A stretch of DNA of 64,000 bases from assembly GCA_002083435.1 (NCBI GenBank), contig LWDJ01000027.1, forward strand, positions 34,633 through 98,632, in the 5' to 3' direction. The position numbers were made by a program, and so were the translations under genes. Each line of letters starts with the position of its first letter. Positions within the stretch are counted from its first letter, which is position 1. Positions 34,332 through 42,629 of this stretch are shown here, in pieces. Below the pieces are notes generated by a model that saw nothing but the letters and a program-made list of their open reading frames with translations, searched no databases and was not told where the DNA came from. This DNA comes from Proteobacteria bacterium SG_bin6 (GTDB taxonomy: Bacteria > Pseudomonadota > Alphaproteobacteria > Sphingomonadales > Sphingomonadaceae).

Positions 34332-36260
34332 CTATTCCGCCGCCGCCACCCGTACGAGCAGCGCCTCGACCGGCACCTGCGCGCCGGGATTGGCGTTGAG
34401 TTCGGCCACCACCCCATCGAACGGCGCGGTGAGCGCGTGCTCCATCTTCATCGCTTCGAGCGTGACGAGGCGCTGGCCCTTGGTGACGGTGTCGCCGGGC
34501 GCCACTTCGACCGCCGTGATGCGCCCGGGCATGGGGGCGAGGAGGGCGCCGTCGCTATTGGTGGCGGAACCGCCGCTGCGACCACGAGAGGCGGTGATAC
34601 CGAAAACGCGACCGTCGTTGACGCCGGACAAGATCACCTCGCCGGCAGTCTCAACCCAGGCATCGAGCGGATCCCAGGGCGATGTAATCGCCACCGCGTA
34701 CGCCATCCCATCCAAGTCGATACGGACGGCGGGTTGCGCCGGGCCGCTTAGTCGAAAACCAAATAGAGCTTGCCAGGGTTCGTCGGCATTGGTCGAACGC
34801 GCGAGTCCCCAACCGACTTGAACGGGTCGCTCGCCTGTAGCGGCCGCCGCGATGCCCATCGCGCCGGCTTTGATGACCGCTTCCGGAGGCGCTGAGTCTG
34901 GAATCAAAGCCTTGTCGCGCCGGTTGATAAGACCGGTGTCGATCGATCCGGTCAAAAAATCCGGATCGGCGAGGCATTGCGCCAGAAAGGCGGCATTGGT
35001 CCGCACCGGCCACACCGCCGTATGGCAACAGGCCGTGCGCAGTTCTTCGATCGCCGTATCGCGGTCGCCGCCTTTGGCAATCAACTTGGCAATCATGGGA
35101 TCGTAGAAGGCCGTCACTTCGGCCCCTTCATAAACACCCGCTTCGACCCGAAGCCGATTTTCGGGTAACATCAAATGTTCCAGCCGCCCCACGCTCGGCA
35201 GAAACCCCTTGGCCGGGTCTTCCGCATAAAGCCGCGCCTCGATCGCCCAGCCATTGATGCTCAGCTCCTCCTGCCGCTTGGGCAGCGTTTCGCCGCTCGC
35301 GACGCGCAGCTGCCATTCGACGAGATCAACCCCGGTGATCTCCTCGGTTACCGGGTGCTCGACCTGCAACCGCGTGTTCATTTCCATGAACCAGATGCGG
35401 TCAGCGCGCAGGCCCTCGCTCGCGTCGGCGATGAACTCGATCGTGCCAGCCCCGACATAATCGACTGCCCGCGCCGCGCGCACCGCGGTTTCGCACAGGG
35501 CGGCGCGGGTATCCTCGGACATGCCAGGGGCGGGGGCTTCCTCGATCACCTTCTGGTGGCGGCGCTGAAGCGAGCAGTCGCGCTCGAACAGGTGGACGAT
35601 GTTGCCGTGGGTGTCGCCGAACACCTGCACTTCGATATGGCGCGGGGCGGTGATGTATTTCTCGATCAGCACCCGGTCGTCGCCGAAGCTGGAGGCTGCC
35701 TCGCGCTTGCAGCTGGCGAGGGCGTCGGCGAAATCGGCGGCCGCATCCACCCGGCGCATCCCCTTGCCGCCGCCGCCCGCGACCGCCTTGATCAGCACCG
35801 GATAGCCGACCCCGTCGGCTTCCGCGCGGAGCCGCTCGGGCGTCTGATCCTCGCCCAGATACCCGGGCGTCACCGGCACGCCGGCGTCCGCCATCAGCTT
35901 CTTGGCGGCGTCCTTCAGCCCCATCGCGCGGATCGAGTGCGGCGTCGCCCCGACCCAGATCAGTCCGGCCGCGGCCACGGCCTCGGCGAATTCGGCGTTC
36001 TCCGACAGAAAGCCATAGCCGGGGTGGATCGCCTCGGCCCCTGTCGCAAGCGCCGCCGCGATGATCTTGTCGCCGCGTAGATAGCTCTCGCGTGCTGGCG
36101 AAGGGCCGATATGCACCACCTCGTCGGCCTGGCGGACATGCAATGCCTTGGCGTCGGCGTCCGAATAGACGGCGACGGTGCGGATGCCCATCGCCCGGGC
36201 GGTCCGGATGATGCGGCAGGCGATTTCGCCGCGATTGGCGATCAGGAGCGAGGCGATCAT
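34332..36260 (-). CDS. mccA: Methylcrotonyl-CoA carboxylase biotin-containing alpha subunit
   Basis: Biotin carboxylase plus biotin carrier, 642 residues, of the 3-methylcrotonyl-CoA carboxylase/acetyl-propionyl class. N-terminal LIANRGEIACRIIRTA, ATP-grasp loop AGGGGKGMR and HIEVQVFGD mark the carboxylase; LQRRHQKVIEEAPAP and MEMNTRLQVEHPVTE continue it. The C-terminal biotinyl domain has the acceptor Lys in LEAMKMEH. mccB and ivd on the same strand support a role in leucine breakdown, but propionyl- or acetyl-CoA carboxylase cannot be excluded from this subunit alone. Confidence 0.88.
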   Translation of the reverse strand: MIASLLIANRGEIACRIIRTARAMGIRTVAVYSDADAKALHVRQADEVVHIGPSPARESYLRGDKIIAAALATGAEAIHPGYGFLSENAEFAEAVAAAGLIWVGATPHSIRAMGLKDAAKKLMADAGVPVTPGYLGEDQTPERLRAEADGVGYPVLIKAVAGGGGKGMRRVDAAADFADALASCKREAASSFGDDRVLIEKYITAPRHIEVQVFGDTHGNIVHLFERDCSLQRRHQKVIEEAPAPGMSEDTRAALCETAVRAARAVDYVGAGTIEFIADASEGLRADRIWFMEMNTRLQVEHPVTEEITGVDLVEWQLRVASGETLPKRQEELSINGWAIEARLYAEDPAKGFLPSVGRLEHLMLPENRLRVEAGVYEGAEVTAFYDPMIAKLIAKGGDRDTAIEELRTACCHTAVWPVRTNAAFLAQCLADPDFLTGSIDTGLINRRDKALIPDSAPPEAVIKAGAMGIAAAATGERPVQVGWGLARSTNADEPWQALFGFRLSGPAQPAVRIDLDGMAYAVAITSPWDPLDAWVETAGEVILSGVNDGRVFGITASRGRSGGSATNSDGALLAPMPGRITAVEVAPGDTVTKGQRLVTLEAMKMEHALTAPFDGVVAELNANPGAQVPVEALLVRVAAAE

Positions 36261-36310
36261 GCGAGCGGCGATAACCGCTCAAGCGCCGCCGTGCATCTGA
36301 TTTCAGCCGC

Positions 36311-36784
36311 CTAGCTTCCAGCCTCGCACTGGGTACGGTTCGACCAGCTGAGATTCTGCACTTTCCAGCTGCCGCCTTCACGCACCAGATCGAACAGATC
36401 ATAGCCGCAATGATGCAGCTTGCCGTCGATGTAGAAGTTGTAGCGACCCCATACATACGCCAGGTCGCCGTCGATCTCGATCGCGGGATCGTAAAGCCGC
36501 TCCTCGAACCGCTCGGGCCCAGGGGTGAAGCGCGCGAGCAGCGCTTCACGGGTGAAGTGAACGATCCGGCGCACGCCATCGGGATTCTCGCTGGCGATCG
36601 TAGCGGTTGCCTCCGGACGTAACGTCTCGGCGATTTTCGCGGCGTCGCGCGCGGCGATGCCGGCGAACAGCGCGTTGACGGTCTGCATCACCCGCGTCTC
36701 CTCGCCTTGCAGCTGCGGCGGAAGGCCGGTGCCCTTGGGGAGGGGCGCGAGGGGAGTGGTTTGGAGGAGAAGGGCGAGGATCAT
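36311..36784 (-). CDS. Small NTF2-like (SnoaL/DUF4440-type) exported protein
   Basis: Protein of 157 residues with a short hydrophobic N-terminus (MILALLLQTTPLAPL) that may be a weak signal peptide. The rest fits the NTF2-like cone fold: VMQTVNALFAGIAARD, LRPEATATI, REALLARFTPG, DLAYVWGRYNFYID and WKVQNLSWSN. No catalytic residue set is obvious. GGAG lies 6 nt before ATG 36784. It precedes mccA on the same strand by 50 bp, so it is probably the first gene of the mccA transcript. Confidence 0.75.
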   Translation of the reverse strand: MILALLLQTTPLAPLPKGTGLPPQLQGEETRVMQTVNALFAGIAARDAAKIAETLRPEATATIASENPDGVRRIVHFTREALLARFTPGPERFEERLYDPAIEIDGDLAYVWGRYNFYIDGKLHHCGYDLFDLVREGGSWKVQNLSWSNRTQCEAGS

Positions 36785-36941
36785 TCATGGCTCCAGCGCG
36801 AAAGCTTACAGTGGAAAAGCATAGCCCGCCCCCCCAGGCAATGGGTATCGCCCGTCAGCGATCGCGGGACAGCGAGGCAAGGCAGGTCGGCGCGTCATGA
36901 TCGCGCCGTACCGGTTACATTGAGTCTGCCCAACTGGCCGT

Positions 36942-36959
36942 TTGGCATGATTGGCATAA
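36942..36959. promoter_or_regulatory. Tandem TTGGCATRA direct repeat upstream of AraC-family gene
   Basis: Two adjacent 9-bp copies, TTGGCATGA and TTGGCATAA, differing at one base, in the 244-bp divergent gap between the NTF2-like gene and the AraC-type regulator. AraC-family proteins often bind direct repeats with about one-turn spacing, so it is a plausible operator. Nothing else is evident in this gap. Confidence 0.35.
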
Positions 36960-37028
36960 ACTTCGGGATCGGTTGTTCCACGCGGGCCGCCAAAAGAATG
37001 CCCGGCATGACCGCACGGGAAAGTGACA

Positions 37029-37970
37029 ATGGACGTCCTCAGCGATATCTTTGAGACGGTGCAGCTTCGCGGTACGCTCTATTTCCGCACCGATTTCAGC
37101 CATCCCTGGGGAGTTACCGTCCCACCGCTCGGGCGGGCGACACGCTTTCATTATGTTCGCGCCGGCAGTTGCTGGCTGCAGCTGGGTGAGATGGCACCGG
37201 TTCAGCTAAACTGCGGTGATTTCGCCCTGGTGCCTGGTGGGCTCTCGCACGTGCTTACCAGCGCGCCAGATCAAAGCGCCCCGCCGCTCGAGGCGTTGCT
37301 GTGTCAGGCAAATTTTCGGGGGGATGGTTGTCTGGTCCTCCACGGGGGCGACCCGCAGGCCGCCACGCAGCTCGTCTGTGGCCATTTCTCCTTCGCGCGC
37401 GGGGCCGATCATCCCCTGCTGCGCGCGATGCCCGATCGCATCATCATTACCGCCGCCGATCGTGAACGGCGCCGTTGGCTGAGCGCGGTGCTGGACCTGC
37501 TCGCCACCACCATCTTCCACGATCCGCACGCACCGGTGGGCGTGGTGCGCCGCCTTTCCGAGGTCGTGCTGCTAGAGGCGTTGCGCTCGGCCGAGGACGA
37601 GGCGCCCGAAGTGCGGCGGATGATCGCGGGGTTCGCCGATCCGCGGGTTGGGCGCGCGATCGCGCTGATTCACCGCGAGCCCGAACGCCCCTGGACGATC
37701 GACTCACTCGCCCGCGAAGCGGCGATGTCGCGTACCCGCTTCGCCGCGCGCTTTCGGGCGTTGATCGGCACGACGCCGATTGCCTATCTCAGCGAGTGGC
37801 GTCTGCAACGCGCGGCGGCGCTGCTCGCCAGTTCAAGCCGTCCGGTGGGAGAGATCGCCCATGCCTGCGGCTACACCAACGCCGCCTCCTTCGCGCGCGC
37901 TTTTGCCAAGCGCTTCGGCGAAACGCCCAACCGATTCCGTCAGTCGAGCCGCCCGGCCGAGGTCGGTTGA
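37029..37970 (+). CDS. AraC-family transcriptional regulator
   Basis: DNA-binding regulator of 313 residues with an N-terminal cupin sensor (PPLGRATRFHYVRAGSCWLQL, CGDFALVPGGLSHVL in parts) and two C-terminal helix-turn-helix motifs: SLAREAAMSRTRFAARFRAL and GEIAHACGYTNAASFARAF with FGETPNRFR. ATG 37029 has GGGA 9 nt upstream; a GTG two codons earlier is less well placed. It starts a plus-strand module (regulator, ferritin-like, cytochrome c) inside a minus-strand catabolic block. Ligand unknown. Confidence 0.9.
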   Translation: MDVLSDIFETVQLRGTLYFRTDFSHPWGVTVPPLGRATRFHYVRAGSCWLQLGEMAPVQLNCGDFALVPGGLSHVLTSAPDQSAPPLEALLCQANFRGDGCLVLHGGDPQAATQLVCGHFSFARGADHPLLRAMPDRIIITAADRERRRWLSAVLDLLATTIFHDPHAPVGVVRRLSEVVLLEALRSAEDEAPEVRRMIAGFADPRVGRAIALIHREPERPWTIDSLAREAAMSRTRFAARFRALIGTTPIAYLSEWRLQRAAALLASSSRPVGEIAHACGYTNAASFARAFAKRFGETPNRFRQSSRPAEVG

Positions 37971-38111
37971 TCACAGCGTTCCAATTGCGATGCGCAGCGT
38001 CCCACTCTGCGTCCGGGCGATTTCGGCGCTGTTCCGCCACCGCTACATGCCAGGCGCCGGGGAGAGCGCACGTCGCGCCGGCTCCGGGGCAGGACGACGC
38101 GGGAGACAGTG

Positions 38112-38705
38112 ATGATCGACGATGAGAATGGCACCGATCGGCGAGCGATGCTGAAAGCGGTGGCTCTGGCTGGCGCGGCCGCCGGCGGTAGTGCGTTGCT
38201 TCCCACCAGCTTGTTCGCGGCGCCGGCGCGCCGGATCGCCGGGCGCTCGGGAACGCTCGCCAATGACGTGTCCGTGATGCAAGGCGCGCTGGCGCTAGAG
38301 CATGAAGGGATCGCGGCCTACAAGATCGCGGCGGGCAGCGGATTGTTGAGCCCCGGCACGATCGCGGTGGCGAGCGTATTCCTCGGCCATCATGAGGGCC
38401 ACCGCGACGAGCTCGCCAAGCTGATCGCGCAGGTTGGCGGCAAGCCGGTCGAAGCCAAGAGCAACGCCGATTATATCCGCGACCTGAACATCGCTTCACT
38501 CAAATCGGAAGCGGATGTCGTGAAGTTCGCCGCGGGGCTCGAGCAGGGCGCGACCAACGCCTATGTCGGCCAGATCGCGGCGCTGCGCGACCCCAAGATC
38601 GCGCATCTCTTCGCGCAATAGGGGACCGATGAAGCGGTCCACTGGGCGCTGCTGAACAACGCGGCCGGCGGCAGCGTGCCCAAGACCGCGTTTCTGTTCG
38701 CTTGA
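38112..38705 (+). pseudogene. Tat-exported ferritin-like protein interrupted by in-frame TAG
   Basis: Twin-arginine signal (DRRAMLKAVALAGAAAGG) followed by a four-helix ferritin-like domain: ALEHEGIAAYKIAA, FLGHHEGHRDELAKL and EQGATNAYVGQIAAL. At codon 170 (38619-38621) an in-frame TAG follows HLFAQ, but the same frame continues as GTDEAVHWALLNNAAGG and ends with TGA at 38703-38705, 197 codons in all. The lost part holds the last helix with its EAVHW metal-ligand motif. So it is a nonsense-mutated gene, a readthrough product, or a sequencing error. GGGAG lies 6 nt before ATG 38112. Confidence 0.75.
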
Positions 38706-38722
38706 GCGGCGCGGACAACGCC

Positions 38723-39103
38723 ATGGGTGTCACCCGCTTCGTTTTGGCCGCCACGGTGATGGCGTTCGCCGTGGCGGCGCCCACCCGGGCCGTTGCGCAA
38801 GCCGACGCGCCGCCAGGCATGGCCGAGTATCAGGCCAAATGCGGCGGCTGCCATTCGCTTGACGCCAACCGGATCGGCCCGATGCATCGCGGGATCGTCG
38901 GGCGCCGGGTGGCGGCGGCCCCAGGCTATGAATATTCGGCCGCGCTGCGCAAGCTCGGCGGCCAATGGACCCCGGCTCGGCTCGATCAATGGTTGCAGGG
39001 CCCGCAAAAGCTGGCGCCCGGCAGCAAGATGTTCCTCACCGTGCCAGATCCCGCCACGCGGCGGGCGATCATCGCATATCTCGTCGCCAATCCGGCGCGT
39101 TGA
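38723..39103 (+). CDS. Class I c-type cytochrome
   Basis: Exported monohaem cytochrome c of 126 residues. A signal peptide (RFVLAATVMAFAVAAPTRAVA) is followed by the haem site CGGCH (Cys40, Cys43, His44) and the axial Met103 in GSKMFLTV. The layout is that of small soluble cytochromes (cytochrome c2 type) that carry electrons in the periplasm. It begins 18 nt after the end of the ferritin-like frame, so the two are probably one operon. Confidence 0.9.
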   Translation: MGVTRFVLAATVMAFAVAAPTRAVAQADAPPGMAEYQAKCGGCHSLDANRIGPMHRGIVGRRVAAAPGYEYSAALRKLGGQWTPARLDQWLQGPQKLAPGSKMFLTVPDPATRRAIIAYLVANPAR

Positions 39104-39147
39104 GGGCAGCGGGCGAAGCGAACGGGGGGGCGTACCCGCCCCGAGCC

Positions 39148-39180
39148 AAACCCTCCCCGGGCAGGGCTCGGGAAGGGTTT
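39148..39180. terminator. Hairpin between convergent cytochrome c and mccB genes
   Basis: AAACCCT (39148-39154) pairs with AGGGTTT (39174-39180), with partly complementary C/G runs inside. On the plus strand the right arm ends in TTT; on the minus strand the same arm layout gives AAACCCT then TTT-like bases. A second stem, GGGGCG/CGCCCC, lies just to the left. Probably a shared terminator. Confidence 0.5.
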
Positions 39181-39183
39181 GAG

Positions 39184-40782
39184 CTACATTCGAAACACGC
39201 CGAAGCCGCGCTCCTCCAGCGGCGCTTCCAGCGTCGCCGCGAGGGCCAGGCCCAACACGTCGCGCGTCTGGGCCGGATCGATGATGCCATCGTCCCACAG
39301 CCGCGCGGTCGCGTACCAGGGGTTGCCCTCATCCTCGTACTTCTGGCGGATCGGCGCCTTGAACGCTTCGGCGTCCTCGGCTGACCAGGTCGCCGCCTCG
39401 CGGTGGACCGTCGCCAGTACCGAAGCCGCCTGCTCGCCGCCCATCACGCTGATCCGGGCGTTGGGCCAGCTGAACAGGAAGCGTGGGTTATAGGCCCGCC
39501 CGCACATCCCATAATTGCCCGCGCCAAAGCTGCCGCCGATCAGCACGGTGATCTTGGGCACGGTCGCAGTCGCCACCGCCGTCACCAGCTTGGCGCCGTG
39601 CTTGGCGATCCCCTCGGCCTCATATTTGCCGCCGACCATGAAGCCCGAGATATTCTGAAGGAAGAGCAGGGGGATGCGCCGCTGCTGCGCGAGTTCGATG
39701 AAATGCGCGCCCTTCACCGCGCTTTCGCTGAACAACACGCCATTGTTGGCCAGAATCGCGACCGGCATCCCCCAGATATGCGCAAAGCCGCAGACCAACG
39801 ACGACCCATAGAGCGCCTTGAACTCGTGAAACTCGGATGCGTCGACCAGCCGAGCGATCACCTCATGCACGTCATAAGGCGCGCGGACATCGGGGGGGAT
39901 GATGCCGTATAGCTCCTCTGGATCGAAGCGCGGTGGTCGCGGTCCGCGGGTGGTGACGAACGGGTCGGCGCCCTTGCCCAGATGGCTGACGATGTCGCGC
40001 ACGATTGTCAGCGCGTGGGCGTCATTTTCCGCTAGATGATCGGCCACGCCCGAGCGCCGCGCGTGCAGCTCGCCGCCGCCCAAGTCCTCGGCCGAAATCA
40101 CCTCGCCGGTGGCCGCCTGCACGAGCGGGGGCCCCGCGAGGAAGATCGTTCCCTGGCCGCGCACGATCACCGTCTCGTCGGACATCGCCGGCAGATAGGC
40201 GCCGCCGGCGGTACAGCTGCCCATCACGCAGGCGATTTGCGGGATGCGCTTGGCGCTCATGTTAGCCTGATTGAAGAAAATGCGGCCGAAATGGTCGCGA
40301 TCGGGAAACACTTCGGCCTGGTGCGGCAGGTTGGCGCCGCCTGAATCGACCAGATAGACGCTCGGGAGCCGGTTCGCCTCGGCGATCTCCTGCGCGCGCA
40401 GATGCTTCTTCACCGTCAGCGGGTAATAAGTGCCGCCCTTCACCGTCGCGTCGTTCGCCAGGATCATCACCTGCCGGCCCGAGACGCGGCCAATCCCGGC
40501 GATCATTCCGGCGCCGGGAATATCCTCGCCATAAACGCCGTGGGCGGCAAGCTGGCCAATTTCGAGGAAGGGCGAACCCGGATCGAGCAGCCGCTCGACC
40601 CGCTCGCGCGGGAGCAGCTTGCCGCGCTCGGTATGTTTCGTCCGCGCCCGTTCCGGCCCGCCGAGCGCGGCCGCAGCGACATCGGCGCGTAGCCGCTCGA
40701 CCAGCGCGCGGTTGTGCGTGGCAGTGGCCTGGAACGTCTCGCTCTCGGGGGAAATGCGCGTGTCGAGCACGGGCGCGCTCAT
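39184..40782 (-). CDS. mccB: Methylcrotonyl-CoA carboxylase carboxyltransferase beta subunit
   Basis: Carboxyltransferase subunit of 532 residues, transferring CO2 from biotin to 3-methylcrotonyl-CoA. Family blocks are RERVERLLDPGSPFLEIG, PLTVKKHLRAQEIAEANRL, VYLVDSGGANLP, GSCTAGGAYLPAMSDE, GGSFGAGNYGMCGRAY and NARISVMGGEQAASVLA. The GxG-rich oxyanion loops are complete. Separated from mccA by about 2.4 kb containing the plus-strand module. Divergent from the small secreted gene at 40927, with a 144-bp promoter gap. Confidence 0.93.
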   Translation of the reverse strand: MSAPVLDTRISPESETFQATATHNRALVERLRADVAAAALGGPERARTKHTERGKLLPRERVERLLDPGSPFLEIGQLAAHGVYGEDIPGAGMIAGIGRVSGRQVMILANDATVKGGTYYPLTVKKHLRAQEIAEANRLPSVYLVDSGGANLPHQAEVFPDRDHFGRIFFNQANMSAKRIPQIACVMGSCTAGGAYLPAMSDETVIVRGQGTIFLAGPPLVQAATGEVISAEDLGGGELHARRSGVADHLAENDAHALTIVRDIVSHLGKGADPFVTTRGPRPPRFDPEELYGIIPPDVRAPYDVHEVIARLVDASEFHEFKALYGSSLVCGFAHIWGMPVAILANNGVLFSESAVKGAHFIELAQQRRIPLLFLQNISGFMVGGKYEAEGIAKHGAKLVTAVATATVPKITVLIGGSFGAGNYGMCGRAYNPRFLFSWPNARISVMGGEQAASVLATVHREAATWSAEDAEAFKAPIRQKYEDEGNPWYATARLWDDGIIDPAQTRDVLGLALAATLEAPLEERGFGVFRM

Positions 40783-40926
40783 GGCCTACTCCTTATGGCT
40801 TGTCGGGCGTGCCTAGCGGCCGTGGTGCGCGGTGGGAAGCGGGTTGGGAATTCTTGATCGGGAACCGTGTGGACTCCGTAACGAAAGCGAGCCAGCTTTC
40901 GCCTCGGCCAACCAAGGGAGGTGCCG

Positions 40927-41337
40927 ATGATGAAGCAGGTTATCGCCGCGACGTTGCTGATGGGGCTGGCGCTGCCGGCGGCCGCGCAGGAGCGCGAACC
41001 GGGCAAGCCGGTCGCGGTGCATTTCGTCAAGTTCAAGCCGGGCTCGCTTGATCGGATTAGCGAGATCGAAAGCAAGTATTTCGATCCGGCGGCGGAGAAG
41101 GTCGGCATCCGCCCGATCATCATCCGCATGGCCTCGGGCGATTGGGACCGGCAATATATCTTCCCGATGAAGTCGATGGGCGATCTCGATTACACGACCA
41201 CGCCCGAGAACAAGGCCTGGCTCGCCGAGGTCGACAAGCTCGCCGGCGCCCCGGGCAGCGCGCAAAAGCTGCTCGCCGAATGGGGCGGCGCGATCGTGCG
41301 CGACAAGCATGACTTCGGCTTCAGCGACCAGAAGTAA
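40927..41337 (+). CDS. Small secreted protein of unknown function
   Basis: Protein of 136 residues with signal peptide (MKQVIAATLLMGLALPAAA) and GGGAGG 5 nt before ATG 40927. The mature chain (AVHFVKFKPGSLDRISEIE, RMASGDWDRQYIFPM) has the alternating strand-helix pattern of dimeric alpha-beta barrel proteins, though I do not recognise the family. It sits between ivd and mccB on the opposite strand. Confidence 0.72.
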   Translation: MMKQVIAATLLMGLALPAAAQEREPGKPVAVHFVKFKPGSLDRISEIESKYFDPAAEKVGIRPIIIRMASGDWDRQYIFPMKSMGDLDYTTTPENKAWLAEVDKLAGAPGSAQKLLAEWGGAIVRDKHDFGFSDQK

Positions 41338-41346
41338 CGATCGAGC

Positions 41347-41372
41347 GTCGCCCCGGTGCTCGCCGGGGCGAC
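41347..41372. terminator. Perfect 10-bp hairpin between convergent genes
   Basis: GTCGCCCCGG/CCGGGGCGAC with a 6-nt loop, between the secreted gene ending at 41337 and ivd ending at 41383. The arm begins with the same GTCGCCCCG core as the repeat at 47181, so it may be a REP-like dispersed palindrome that also terminates. Confidence 0.6.
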
Positions 41373-41382
41373 CATCGGGCGC

Positions 41383-42540
41383 TCACGCCCCGATCAACTC
41401 GCGCCCGATCAGCATCCGGCGGATTTCGTTGGTCCCCGCGCCGATGTCGAGCAACTTCGCGTCGCGCAGGAAACGTTCGACCGGCCAGTCCTTGGTATAA
41501 CCCGCGCCGCCCAGCGCCTGCACCGCCTCCAGCGCCACTTTCACCGCATTTTCGCTTGCGAGCAGGATCGCGCCCGCCGCGTCGAAGCGGGTGGTCTTGC
41601 CCGCGTCGCACGCCTTGGCGACGGCATAGACATAGGCGCGCGCCGAGCTGAGCGCGACATACATGTCGGCCACCTTGGCCTGCATCAGCTGGAACGCGCC
41701 GATCGCCTGGCCGAATTGCTTGCGCTCACGGACATAGGGCAGCACGACGTCGAGGCACGCCTGCATCACCCCGAGCTGGATCCCCGCCAGCACCGCGCGT
41801 TCATAATCGAGACCCGACATCAACACGCCGACGCCGCCATTTTCGGGGCCCATCACATTTTCTTCTGGCACCTCGCAGTCGGTGAACACCAGCTCGGCGG
41901 TGGGCGAACCACGCATCCCCATTTTGTCGATCTTCTGGCCGATCGCGAAGCCGGGCATGTCGCGCTCGATCAGGAACGTCGTGATCCCGCGCGAGCCGCC
42001 CTCGGGCGCGGTCTTGGCATAGACCACCAGGGTATCGGCATAAGCCGCGTTGGTGATCCAGAATTTGGTGCCGTTCAGCACATAGCCGCCCTGCACCTTT
42101 TCGGCGCGCAGCTTCATGCTGACCACGTCCGAGCCGGCGCCGGCTTCGGACATCGCCAGGCTGCCGACATGCTCGCCCGAGATCAGCTTGGGGAGATATT
42201 TGGCCTTCTGCTCGGCATTGCCCCAGCGCGCGATCTGGTTGACGCACAGGTTGGAATGCGCGCCATAGGACAGCCCGATCGAGGCCGAGGCGCGCGCCAC
42301 TTCCTCGCACGCAATGACGTGTTCGAGATAGCCTAGACCCAGCCCGCCGTCAGCCTCGGCCACGGTGATGCCGTGCAGGCCGAGCGCGCCCATTGCCGGC
42401 CAGAGTTCCTCGCGCGGGAACCAGTCCTCGGCATCGATTCGCGCGGCGAGCGGGGCGATCTGCTCCTGCGCGAAGCGGCGGGTGGTCTCGCGGATCATGT
42501 CGGCGGTTTCGCCGAGCGCGAAATCAAGGGCGATGTCCAT
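41383..42540 (-). CDS. ivd: Isovaleryl-CoA dehydrogenase
   Basis: FAD-dependent acyl-CoA dehydrogenase of 385 residues for the first step after transamination and decarboxylation in leucine breakdown. GVGVLMSGLDYERAVLAG carries the Glu that is the catalytic base in isovaleryl-CoA dehydrogenases, rather than the distal Glu of other family members. QFGQAIGAFQLMQAKVADMY and YVYAVAKACDAG match the human enzyme closely. The FAD region has SEAGAGSDVVSM and KFWITNA. ATG 42540 has GGGAG about 6 nt upstream. Electrons would go to ETF. Confidence 0.92.
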   Translation of the reverse strand: MDIALDFALGETADMIRETTRRFAQEQIAPLAARIDAEDWFPREELWPAMGALGLHGITVAEADGGLGLGYLEHVIACEEVARASASIGLSYGAHSNLCVNQIARWGNAEQKAKYLPKLISGEHVGSLAMSEAGAGSDVVSMKLRAEKVQGGYVLNGTKFWITNAAYADTLVVYAKTAPEGGSRGITTFLIERDMPGFAIGQKIDKMGMRGSPTAELVFTDCEVPEENVMGPENGGVGVLMSGLDYERAVLAGIQLGVMQACLDVVLPYVRERKQFGQAIGAFQLMQAKVADMYVALSSARAYVYAVAKACDAGKTTRFDAAGAILLASENAVKVALEAVQALGGAGYTKDWPVERFLRDAKLLDIGAGTNEIRRMLIGRELIGA

Positions 42541-42629
42541 CTTGCTCTCCCAACACGCTTGTTCCCGCCGCGCGTGGCGCTTAGCAGGCATATCGAGCGC
42601 CGCCATAGACGGCGAAAAGAGGGGTGCCA

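Noticed and set aside
36311..42540. The catabolic block as a genomic island
   Set aside because: No integrase, tRNA-adjacent ends, direct-repeat borders or obvious shift in base composition were seen; only the internal plus-strand module stands out by orientation.
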